Positions 7,033 to 14,084 of a stretch of DNA of 45,385 bases are shown piece after piece; within the stretch, counting starts at the first letter, position 1, and each line of letters begins with the position of its first letter. This stretch comes from Mogibacterium sp. (GTDB lineage: Bacteria > Bacillota > Clostridia > Peptostreptococcales > Anaerovoracaceae). The stretch is taken from NCBI GenBank assembly GCA_024403035.1, contig JAKSSP010000010.1:1-45385 (forward strand), read 5' to 3'. Both the position numbers and the translations under genes were made by a program. The notes beneath the pieces are model-generated. The model was not told the DNA's origin and made no database searches. It saw only the letters and a program-made list of their open reading frames with translations.

Positions 7033-8421
7033 TCATTCTTTGTGGCCTCCGACCTGATGATTTCTCTCTCTGGTGGTCGCTGCCTCTTCGAGATCCATGG
7101 CCCTGAACATCGCGTCCTTGCCGTACTTGTTTCTTATGGAATTGACTGCCTCCTGAAGGGCTGTGTCGCGCTTCAGCTTTGCCTGTGTTTCGGCTATAGG
7201 GTCAGCTCTGTCATCCTTCTTCTTTTGCCCCTGTGTCTTGCCCTCTTCTTTAGCCTCAGCATCCGCGAGATCGAAAAGTGTCATCTGCTTATCCGCTTCT
7301 CTCTCTTTTATGTCGTTAAAGTTGACGAATATGCGCCTGACCGGATATTCATGGTCCGTTATCCTGTCGTAGAGGTCTGCGACCGCAGGCATTATGAGCG
7401 ATGACGCGTCCGTCGGCACCGGGAAGGATACCGAGCCGTGTGACATCGGAACGTGCAGCGCGTTGCTGTAGCCTACCGCTATGGAGACGTTCCGCGTCAA
7501 CTTACGTATATCCGTCATCTCATGGCAGAGCTGCTCGGTCATTTCCTTTATTATGAGCAGGCCCTCAGCATTCGTGTAGTCGCGCATCAGTACCTGGCCG
7601 TGCGAGAGCGAATGGCTCCTGGTCTTGTAGCCTTTTATATCTGACATCTCGGTCGACTCGAGCCCATAAGCGTGGTCTATCATGAGTTCTGCGTTGATGC
7701 CGAAGTTCTTGTAGAACCAGTCCTCATCGCGCGCGGCAAGAGCGGCTATCCCGCCCATTGTGTCTATTCCTATGCGCTCAAACTTCTTGGCAGTCTGACG
7801 GCCTATCATCCAGAAATCTGTGAGCGGCCTGTGATCCCACAGCTGTTCCTTATATGTATCTTCATCCAGCACTCCGATGAAGTCATCTGCGTGCTTGGCT
7901 ATTATGTCCATGGCTATCTTGGCCAGATAAAGGTTAGGCCCGACTCCCGCCGTCGCCCTTACGCCTATCCTTTCATATACCTCCCTCATAAGGAGCTCTG
8001 CCATTTGTTTAGGGTCAAGGCCGTAACGCTTAAGGTATGCCGTCACATCAAAGAAGACCTCATCGATGGAGTATACATGCATGTCCTCAGGCGCTATGTA
8101 ATCAAGGTAGACCTTATAAATAGCCGCCGCGTATTCCATGTACAGGCTCATCCTCGGAGTAGCCATTATGTATTCGAAACTCTTGGGGATCTCAAACACC
8201 CTGGCCCTGCCGCTCACTCCGCGGGCCTTGAGAGAAGGAGACACAGCAAGGCAGATGGTGCGGTCTGAACGGGTAGGATCCGCCACGACAAGGTCGGTCG
8301 TCATAGGATCCAGTCCCCGCTCCACGCACTCCACCGAAGCATAGAAAGACTTTAGGTCAATGCAGACGTAAGACCTCTCCCAGTTACCATAGTCAAATTC
8401 TTTTGATGCTGTTTTTATCAT
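7033..8421 (-). CDS. Y-family DNA polymerase (UmuC/UvrX-like)
   Basis: This 462-residue error-prone polymerase of the DinB/UmuC superfamily should copy across damaged DNA. The palm residues are visible: the first metal-binding aspartate in YVCIDLKSFYASVE (D22), the paired acids in YSIDEVFFD (D120, E121), and the ATAGVGPN segment. The last 60 residues are Lys/Gln/Glu-rich and form a flexible tail that probably carries a clamp-binding peptide. The ATG directly follows the TAA of the regulator gene (TAAATG), so the two are tightly coupled. Finding it between an AraC regulator and arginine deiminase is unusual, as such genes are normally under LexA control. No LexA box was recognised upstream. 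Confidence 0.88.
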   Translation of the reverse strand: MIKTASKEFDYGNWERSYVCIDLKSFYASVECVERGLDPMTTDLVVADPTRSDRTICLAVSPSLKARGVSGRARVFEIPKSFEYIMATPRMSLYMEYAAAIYKVYLDYIAPEDMHVYSIDEVFFDVTAYLKRYGLDPKQMAELLMREVYERIGVRATAGVGPNLYLAKIAMDIIAKHADDFIGVLDEDTYKEQLWDHRPLTDFWMIGRQTAKKFERIGIDTMGGIAALAARDEDWFYKNFGINAELMIDHAYGLESTEMSDIKGYKTRSHSLSHGQVLMRDYTNAEGLLIIKEMTEQLCHEMTDIRKLTRNVSIAVGYSNALHVPMSHGSVSFPVPTDASSLIMPAVADLYDRITDHEYPVRRIFVNFNDIKEREADKQMTLFDLADAEAKEEGKTQGQKKKDDRADPIAETQAKLKRDTALQEAVNSIRNKYGKDAMFRAMDLEEAATTRERNHQVGGHKE

Positions 8422-9153
8422 TTATCCAAACTGACGACGGTACTCCACCGGCGTCATCCCTTCAGCTTCCGTAAAATTCTTTGTGAAGTAACTCTGCGAG
8501 CAGAACGCCAGCCTGTCCGCTATCACAGCGACGCTCAAGTCTGTATCCCTCAGCATGCGCTTGGCTTCCAGTAGTCTCTCGTTCAGTATGAACTCGCTTA
8601 TGGTGATGCCCAGCTCATCCTTGAACACCGCAGACGCGTAGGTTCGGCTGATACCCACAGACTCCGCTATGTCAGCAAGTTCTATCTTCTCGGTCAGATG
8701 CTCTTCAATATATGTCATCATGCGGGCCAGCCGTGGCGACCTTTTCTTTTCTTTGAGTACATATTTCATCTTCACGGCGTAGCTGTGAGCCATTCCGTGA
8801 ACCAGGTCATAGATGTCCGGCAGCGAGACCGCGTTGTCGAACTCCTTGATGAACTCGTCGCGTATGTCATAAGAGACCATGTCAAGCAGGCCGGACTGTA
8901 TCGCCACCAGGCACATCTCATTTGCGGCTCCGACCGCCTCATAGTACATCTTGTCCATCGCTTCGCTGTAAGAACCGCACCTGTTGTACAGAGCGGTCGG
9001 ATACTCGTAATTTGTCTGCGAAAGCTCAGCTATTTTTTCAGTATCGCCCGCAGCAATCGCCTCAAAGTACGGCTTCTTGCGCGCATACGGAAGGTAGATC
9101 TGGTTTCTGCGTGTACGGCTTAATATTAAATTGGCGGTTTTCTTATCTGACAT
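8422..9153 (-). CDS. AraC-family transcriptional regulator
   Basis: A 243-residue protein is obtained with the ATG at 9153, chosen because AAGGATC lies eight bases upstream. A longer reading to 9342 would place the promoter and an inverted repeat inside the gene. The C-terminal 100 residues are a double helix-turn-helix AraC domain (IELADIAESVGISRTYAS, then LSVAVIADRLAFCSQSYFTKNF). The N-terminal part is mostly helical, with no recognised ligand-binding family. As first gene of the arginine/pyrimidine unit it is the likely local regulator. Arginine or ornithine as inducer is a guess. Confidence 0.88.
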   Translation of the reverse strand: MSDKKTANLILSRTRRNQIYLPYARKKPYFEAIAAGDTEKIAELSQTNYEYPTALYNRCGSYSEAMDKMYYEAVGAANEMCLVAIQSGLLDMVSYDIRDEFIKEFDNAVSLPDIYDLVHGMAHSYAVKMKYVLKEKKRSPRLARMMTYIEEHLTEKIELADIAESVGISRTYASAVFKDELGITISEFILNERLLEAKRMLRDTDLSVAVIADRLAFCSQSYFTKNFTEAEGMTPVEYRRQFG

Positions 9154-9169
9154 TATTTGATCCTTATTA

Positions 9170-9214
9170 ATGGTTTTATATGCGCAGGCGGGCCTGACGA
9201 CCATATAAAACCAT
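9170..9214. promoter_or_regulatory. 13-bp perfect inverted repeat in the operon leader
   Basis: ATGGTTTTATATG (9170-9182) is repeated in perfect inverse as CATATAAAACCAT (9202-9214). The arms can be lengthened outward by TTATTA/TAATAA if two bases bulge. The 19-base spacer itself holds CAGG-CGGG-CCTG. The repeat lies between the -10 box and the regulator start codon. It could be an operator for the AraC protein or an RNA hairpin controlling the operon. Confidence 0.6.
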
Positions 9215-9243
9215 AGTAATAATCTTATATAATTCGTAACAAT

Positions 9244-9270
9244 ATTATAACATCGCGCCTCTTCAATCAA
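9244..9270 (-). promoter_or_regulatory. promoter of the arginine/pyrimidine operon
   Basis: On the minus strand a perfect TATAAT (9244-9249) is preceded by TTGATT (9265-9270) at a short 15-base spacing. Transcription would begin near 9237, giving a leader of about 85 bases that contains the inverted repeat. Confidence 0.55.
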
Positions 9271-9342
9271 TACAATGAAGGTGTAACGGATCATGTTTTT
9301 GCAGGCTGTCAGTTCAACTCGCAAGAGTTTGTTTGCAGACAA

Positions 9343-9473
9343 CGTTACAGAAGATCCTCCGGTCTACGGGGAGGATTTCTTCGAAAACTCGATATGAGAT
9401 AGTGCTTTGAAGAAACGGCTATGCACAGGTTGATGGGGTTCGGCGTGTTCAGAGTCGTTTTTTCATTGCGCAA
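9343..9473. other. intergenic stretch with a decayed XRE-gene fragment and a hairpin
   Basis: The sequence at 9418-9440 matches the coding sequence of the intact XRE regulator (25135-25160): 17 identical bases in a row plus the adjoining GGGGTT, with three bases missing. On the minus strand it reads NPINLCIA against NPTINLCIA. The rest is not open. At 9354-9376 ATCCTCC and GGAGGAT form a hairpin. This looks like a relic of a second copy of such a regulator. No gene is supported in the whole 9154-9522 gap. Confidence 0.4.
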
Positions 9474-9497
9474 AAAGGGAGGCTGCTGCCTCCCTTT
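9472..9497 (-). terminator. terminator of the GH25 lysozyme gene
   Basis: A perfect 10-bp stem, AAAGGGAGGC (9474-9483) with GCCTCCCTTT (9488-9497), has a 4-base loop and a T run on the minus strand. Confidence 0.88.
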
Positions 9498-9522
9498 GAG
9501 GTGTGTGTTATCGATTTTCAGT

Positions 9523-10986
9523 CTACTTGACCCAGACCTTCTTGACCTTGCTCCATGACGAGTAGTATCTCATGCCGCCCGAGTCCTTGTACGTCCTTAC
9601 CTGTACGTAGTAGTACCTCTTACGCGCGTTGGTCTTGATGTTCTTGCTGACCTTGTTGTACTTGGTTCCGACGGTCTTGGTCACGCTCTCGGTCATGTCG
9701 CTGTTGCGGCTGTATTTTACCTGATAACCGCTGGCGTTGGCTTTGGCTATCTTCTTGACCTTGATGTAGAATTTTTTCTTCTTGCCCTTGAGTGACTTGA
9801 TCTTGGTTGCCTTGACCGTGACAGTCGGTACAGGCAGATACTTTGACATAGTCGTTGCTTTTTTCGTCAAATAATTGGCACACGTGATCTCCTGCTTTTC
9901 ATCGCCGCTTGTCTTTTTTGCAACCTTGATAGGAATAAGAGCATATCCACCGTAAGCGCCTATTCCCTTTATATATGCATATCCGTTGCCGGCTGCGTTG
10001 TTTCTGATACCGCCGGTCACATAATCAGTCCCTTCTTTCAGGAGCTTGTTTCCGTTATACAGCTTAAACTTCGGCGACCTCGCGTCCGCAACGCTGAGAG
10101 TGGTCCTTCCGGTGATCTTTGTCACGACATTGCTTGCCGCGTTGTTCTTGTTCAGATACCAGAAGTTGACATCCATGCTGCCCTTGGCACCCGCAAGATT
10201 GAGCAATCCGTCGATCTTGGCGCTGCTGGAGTACTGCCACTTTGTGAAGTTGGTCGATGATGTGTTGCGCTTGTAGTACTGCGCGCACCATATGTCGACA
10301 TCCGGTGCCAGCTGGCTCGTTGCAATGTAAGAGCTGAAGAAAGACGTGCTGGCATAAATACCCGGAGTGTATCCCGCAGCCTTGATGGTGTTACAGAAGG
10401 CAACAGCAGCATTCGTTGCGGCAGTCTTCTTTATGCCGTAAAGTCTGCCTGCCCTTCCGCCATAGAACTCATAGTCCATGTATACAGGCAGTTCAAGGTC
10501 TTTCGGGCCGATGCCCAGAGCTCTGAGCCTGTTGATAGCGTAATTTGCTTCCTTTACAGCTTCAGTAGCATTCTTTGCCTGCGAGAACACATATACTCCT
10601 GTCATCACGCCGGCAGCTTTTGCCTGACGGAAATGCGTCTCGAATTTGCTGTCGATATCCATTGTCAGGGTCTTCTTGATGCCCCCTGTATATGTGACCC
10701 TGAGGATCGCGTAATCGACTCCCTTTGCCTTAGCTGTGTTCCAGTTGCAGCTCTTGTTCTGCCAGTAAGAGGCGTCGACACCATTCACGATAGCGTTCCC
10801 CGTGAACCTGCCGTTATGATAGTAGGTATCATAACCTGTTTTGAAAAACGGGCTAGAGTATTTGTATTCCGATGCCGCAAAAGCAGGTCCGTCTACAAAA
10901 GCGCCGCTCACAAACACGCATAAAGTCAGCATGAAGACGAGCGCCGTCTTTGCAAAAGTGCTTTTACCCTTCTTATTCATTTTCAT
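9523..10986 (-). CDS. secreted GH25 lysozyme (muramidase) with C-terminal wall or Fn3-like region
   Basis: A 487-residue secreted protein is obtained from the ATG at 10986, which GGAAGG precedes by seven bases. Residues 1-38 are a signal peptide: basic start, hydrophobic core TALVFMLTLCVFV, cleavage after AFA. Residues about 66-290 form a glycosyl hydrolase 25 barrel that should cut the MurNAc-GlcNAc bond of peptidoglycan. The catalytic acids are D71 in GVDASYW and D171/E173 in YMDYEF. The C-terminal 190 residues contain an Ig-like segment (TDYVTGG...GYALIPIKV). They end in a Lys/Tyr-rich fibronectin-like module (GYQVKYSRN...YYVQVRTYK...YSSWSKVK) common in cell-surface proteins of this group. 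It probably remodels the wall or digests foreign walls. Confidence 0.9.
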   Translation of the reverse strand: MKMNKKGKSTFAKTALVFMLTLCVFVSGAFVDGPAFAASEYKYSSPFFKTGYDTYYHNGRFTGNAIVNGVDASYWQNKSCNWNTAKAKGVDYAILRVTYTGGIKKTLTMDIDSKFETHFRQAKAAGVMTGVYVFSQAKNATEAVKEANYAINRLRALGIGPKDLELPVYMDYEFYGGRAGRLYGIKKTAATNAAVAFCNTIKAAGYTPGIYASTSFFSSYIATSQLAPDVDIWCAQYYKRNTSSTNFTKWQYSSSAKIDGLLNLAGAKGSMDVNFWYLNKNNAASNVVTKITGRTTLSVADARSPKFKLYNGNKLLKEGTDYVTGGIRNNAAGNGYAYIKGIGAYGGYALIPIKVAKKTSGDEKQEITCANYLTKKATTMSKYLPVPTVTVKATKIKSLKGKKKKFYIKVKKIAKANASGYQVKYSRNSDMTESVTKTVGTKYNKVSKNIKTNARKRYYYVQVRTYKDSGGMRYYSSWSKVKKVWVK

Positions 10987-11048
10987 ATGCTGCCCTTCCG
11001 GTCGCAATTGCGCCTTTGATATACCGATATTTTTTCTCGTATATATTA

Positions 11049-11990
11049 TCAAAAGGTTGCTACCTCAGGCTTGCATGCTTCACATTTTTTAAGATTCCTG
11101 ATGTACAGAACAGGGCCCTTTTCCTGGTACGCGTCGGTGTATTCGCAGCGCACTTTAGCTGTTATTTCTATCCAGTCGCCGACGCTGAGTTTTTCAGCTC
11201 CCGCGTAGTATGCGAGCAGGCCGGCAAACTGTATGTCCGCCTCGCAGCATGTCATCACGTGACGGCCAAAGGCAAACTGCCCTTCAGGCAGCTCATCGGA
11301 GAGCGCGACACGGCCTTTTATGATGAAGGTCTTGCCGTCGTAATCGTCTTCATTCTCGTTGATATCTCTGTACCACTCCGCGTACCATTCATCCTCGATC
11401 TTGATCTTTGAAGCCTTCATGTCATAAGGCAGAGGATCGATGATGTCATCAGGTTCTATGTCGTCGATGCCATACTCATAGACTATCATGTTGCGGCGGT
11501 TGGCGATCCTTACTTCCTTGTGGTAAGGCATTTTGTCGAAGCCCTTCACGCAGCGGTTGAAAACGACCAGATCAGCCGTCTGCATCTTGTTGAAGCAGAG
11601 CTGACGCATGTTCTTGTTGTACATCATGAATGTGGTGGTGTCGAAGAGCGCCATTTCCTGGGCGATGACCCAGTCAGGCGGCATGGCGGCAAAGAGTTTC
11701 TGGTTCTCCCACATGCCGTTCATCTCTACAACAACGCGGTCGAATCCGCCCTGCCTGTCCATCCTTCCGAGATTGACTTCGTTCAGCTCGGCTTCAGTCT
11801 TTATGCGTTCCACTCTGACTCCCGGGCCTACGAACTTTTCAGGCTCGTACTGGACTTCGCCGTTCTCGCATATCAAAAGGAGGGTGCGGCCGTCGTCGCC
11901 GAACTCATGATGCTCAAGCGTTTCCTTTATAAATGATGTTTTGCCGGCTCCGAGGAAGCCGGTGAACAGATAAACAGGTATTTCTCTCAT
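11049..11990 (-). CDS. COG0523 (CobW-type) GTPase fused to a YcgQ-like (DUF1980) domain
   Basis: This 313-residue protein has an N-terminal G3E GTPase with P-loop GFLGAGKT (11-18). The CxCC metal motif found in most relatives is absent and the NKxD guanine motif is degenerate (NRCV). After about residue 205 comes a beta-rich domain (FIIKGRVALSD, FAFGRHVMTCCEADIQFAGL, GDWIEITAKV). It resembles the C-terminal domain of YcgQ/TIGR03943 proteins, including the CC pair. YcgQ and its partner permease YcgR are often encoded with COG0523 GTPases and linked to zinc supply. Here the two parts are one chain and no permease is nearby. The start overlaps the upstream GTPase stop by ATGA. A role in metal allocation is inferred. 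Confidence 0.78.
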   Translation of the reverse strand: MREIPVYLFTGFLGAGKTSFIKETLEHHEFGDDGRTLLLICENGEVQYEPEKFVGPGVRVERIKTEAELNEVNLGRMDRQGGFDRVVVEMNGMWENQKLFAAMPPDWVIAQEMALFDTTTFMMYNKNMRQLCFNKMQTADLVVFNRCVKGFDKMPYHKEVRIANRRNMIVYEYGIDDIEPDDIIDPLPYDMKASKIKIEDEWYAEWYRDINENEDDYDGKTFIIKGRVALSDELPEGQFAFGRHVMTCCEADIQFAGLLAYYAGAEKLSVGDWIEITAKVRCEYTDAYQEKGPVLYIRNLKKCEACKPEVATF

Positions 11991-13024
11991 GACAGTTTAA
12001 ACAGCTCGTGCAGTTTCTCCTTGTTGAGTCTTGTTCCGATGACAGCTACCATGCCCGTAGCCTCGGCTCCGGTCTCCCTGACCTCGCCCTCGCCCGGTAC
12101 ATAATCGAACTCCAGCCATCCGCCATCAGTGTTCTCTACGATACCCTTTGCTCTGATGACCTCGCCGCATTCATCCAGGCTGTCGATGATATCTTCAAGC
12201 TCTGCCTTGGTATACTTGTTGCTTGTCTGAGCGCCGGCCTCATCAAATACCTCATCGGCATCGTGGCCGTGATGGTGATGATGGTGATGGTGGTGATGAT
12301 GGCAGCACTCATGCTCTTCTTCATCATCGTGATGGTGGTGATGATGGTGCTCATGATCGTGCTCATGCTCATGGGCCTCGAGTTCGTCGTACGCCTCTTC
12401 TCTGAGCTTATCGAGCTCAGCGTTCAGCGTTTTGTCGGACTCCATTACCTCAAGCATCTTGGCGCCGGACAGCTGATCCCAGTCTGTCGTCACGACCTGA
12501 GCGGTCTTGTTGAGCTTCCTGATGTCCTTCACTACCTCATCGAGTTCGGCGGAAGTCATGCTCTGCTGGTGCGAAAGGAAGATGGAGCTTGCGTGCTCTA
12601 CCTGGTTCGCGAAGAACTCGCCAAAGTTCTCCATGTACATTTTGTATCTCTTGGCATCGACTACTGTTGTGAATCCGTTGAGCTCGATCTTGTCGTTTTT
12701 AAGGTCCTGCACTGCGATGATGACGTCGGACAGCTTGCCGACTCCGGACGGTTCTATGAGTATCCTGTCCGGATCGTACTGCTCGATGACCTCGTTGAGC
12801 GCCTTGCCGAAATCTCCGACCAGAGTGCAGCAGATGCAGCCCGCTACCATCTCATTGATCTTTACTCCCGATTCCCTGAGGAAGCCGGTGTCTACTCCGA
12901 TCTCACCAAACTCGTTCTCTATGAGTACGATGTTCTTTGTATCATAGCCTTCCGCTATAAGTTTCTTGATAAGTGTCGTCTTTCCTGCTCCGAGGAATCC
13001 CGAAAAGATATCTACTTTTGCCAT
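11987..13024 (-). CDS. COG0523 (CobW-type) metal-chaperone GTPase with histidine-rich loop
   Basis: This 345-residue GTPase of the CobW/ZigA/YjiA group is thought to deliver metal to target proteins. It has P-loop GFLGAGKT (9-16), switch region ENEFGEIGVD, and the metal motif C63-I-C65-C66. Residues 218-254 form a His/Asp/Glu tract with two long histidine runs and a CC pair, a strong zinc, nickel or cobalt store. The position expected for NKxD reads LSHQQS, so guanine recognition must differ or be weak. The C-terminal CobW_C domain follows. AAGGAA precedes the ATG and an extended -10 box lies upstream. It forms an operon with the overlapping second GTPase. Confidence 0.88.
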   Translation of the reverse strand: MAKVDIFSGFLGAGKTTLIKKLIAEGYDTKNIVLIENEFGEIGVDTGFLRESGVKINEMVAGCICCTLVGDFGKALNEVIEQYDPDRILIEPSGVGKLSDVIIAVQDLKNDKIELNGFTTVVDAKRYKMYMENFGEFFANQVEHASSIFLSHQQSMTSAELDEVVKDIRKLNKTAQVVTTDWDQLSGAKMLEVMESDKTLNAELDKLREEAYDELEAHEHEHDHEHHHHHHHDDEEEHECCHHHHHHHHHHHGHDADEVFDEAGAQTSNKYTKAELEDIIDSLDECGEVIRAKGIVENTDGGWLEFDYVPGEGEVRETGAEATGMVAVIGTRLNKEKLHELFKLS

Positions 13025-13088
13025 TGTGTTTCCTTCTTTCTGTATATAATGGTCCGCGGCTTTGGCCTCGCTTTTTTCGTTCCTTACT

Positions 13089-13097
13089 ATTGTACCA
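13089..13097 (-). promoter_or_regulatory. extended -10 promoter of the GTPase pair
   Basis: TGGTACAAT on the minus strand (TACAAT at 13089-13094) lies about 65 bases before the histidine-rich GTPase start. No clear -35 box or Zur-type palindrome was seen. Confidence 0.45.
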
Positions 13098-13140
13098 CTC
13101 CATGCAAGCCCCTGCGCCTGTCATTTTTGGTTCACATTTC

Positions 13141-13170
13141 TTGAACAACCATATCTTTTGAATATATAAT
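13141..13170 (+). promoter_or_regulatory. sigma-A-type promoter abutting the EamA transporter start
   Basis: TTGAAC (13141-13146), an 18-base spacer and TATAAT (13165-13170). The expected transcription start falls at or within a base of the ATG at 13177. Confidence 0.7.
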
Positions 13171-13176
13171 TGCGGC

Positions 13177-14079
13177 ATGAAAAAGATAGGTATTGAGATG
13201 AATGAAAGAAAAGGTGAATTTCTGGTAGGACTGGCTCTTGCTCTGAGGGCCAGCTCTTTATTGTTCGGAAAGATCGCCATGCGTTCCATGGGGCCTTTCC
13301 TGACCATTGCGATCAGATTCACCATCGCTTTCATCATCATTGCGATACTCTTCCGCAAGAGCATTACCAAGGTAGATGCCAAAACGCTGTTCCATTGCGC
13401 GCTCATTGGAGTCACCTTTTTCCTTGCGATGCTTTTCGAGATGATGGGTCTGAAGACGACAGCATCTTCAGTCACGGCTTTTCTCGAGGGGATGGTGGTA
13501 GTCACCGTGCCGGCTCTGGCATGCATCATTTACAGGAGGCTGCCGGATAAGATAACCCTCATTTCCGCCATCCTCTGCCTGGCCGGTGTTGCCCTTCTGA
13601 CGCTCAAAGGCGATCATATAGGATTCACGAGAGGCGAGCTGCTGGTCCTGCTGGGAACAGTCTGGTATTCGCTCTCGGTCATAGTCACTGATACCGCGGC
13701 CAAGAACGATGACCTCCTGGTGGTATCCATTTACCAACTCCTCTTCATTGCGATCTTCGCGTACATAGGCGCATTCTTCTTTGAGGAGATTCGCCTGCCT
13801 CAGAGCGGCACTGAGTGGGGAGCCGTGCTGGCGCTTGCCATCATCTGCAGCTGCGTGGGCTTCACTATCCAGCCTTTCGGACAGAAGTACATCACAGCGG
13901 AGCGCGCGGGCATACTCGCGGTTTTCAATCCTCTCACGGCGGCCGTGCTGGGCGTCGTTTTTCTGCATGAAAAAATGACTCCGGGCATCATAGCCGGAGC
14001 CATCTTCATTCTTATTGCGATAGTTCTGCCTTCCTGGATACAGGACCGGGCATCCCGCAAGGATCAGACTAAAAACTGA
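13177..14079 (+). CDS. EamA/DMT-family transporter
   Basis: This 300-residue protein of the drug/metabolite transporter superfamily has ten predicted helices in two EamA repeats (about residues 15-140 and 155-285). Substrates of such carriers vary (amino acids, metabolites, drugs) and cannot be read from the sequence. Two starts are possible. The ATG at 13177 coincides with the predicted transcription start and would give a leaderless mRNA. The ATG at 13198 (MNERKGEF) fits the family N-terminus better but has only a weak AGGT site. The gene is divergent from the GTPase pair and converges on the MtnA-like gene, overlapping its end by 16 bases. Confidence 0.85.
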   Translation: MKKIGIEMNERKGEFLVGLALALRASSLLFGKIAMRSMGPFLTIAIRFTIAFIIIAILFRKSITKVDAKTLFHCALIGVTFFLAMLFEMMGLKTTASSVTAFLEGMVVVTVPALACIIYRRLPDKITLISAILCLAGVALLTLKGDHIGFTRGELLVLLGTVWYSLSVIVTDTAAKNDDLLVVSIYQLLFIAIFAYIGAFFFEEIRLPQSGTEWGAVLALAIICSCVGFTIQPFGQKYITAERAGILAVFNPLTAAVLGVVFLHEKMTPGIIAGAIFILIAIVLPSWIQDRASRKDQTKN

Positions 14080-14084
14080 TCCTT
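14059..14084. terminator. hairpin spanning two convergent stop codons
   Basis: AAGGATCAG (14059-14067) and CTGATCCTT (14076-14084) form a perfect 9-bp stem whose arms contain the stop codons of the EamA gene and the MtnA-like gene. There is no T tract on either strand, so it is more likely a transcript-end stabiliser than a strong terminator. Confidence 0.5.

Noticed and set aside
1001-9270. Carbamate kinase gene expected in an arginine deiminase operon
   Set aside because: No ORF in the window has carbamate kinase motifs; it may lie elsewhere in the genome.
9154-9342. Longer N-terminus of the AraC regulator (start at 9342)
   Set aside because: It would translate across the promoter and inverted repeat, and the ribosome site lies at 9153.
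12265-12373. Triplet-repeat array as a possible CRISPR or satellite
   Set aside because: The repeats are histidine codons within a coding frame, with no spacers or regular unit length.
12008-13144. 378-residue plus-strand frame opposite the histidine-rich GTPase
   Set aside because: Low-complexity Val/Met/Leu runs are the complement of the histidine codons; the minus-strand gene has clear motifs.
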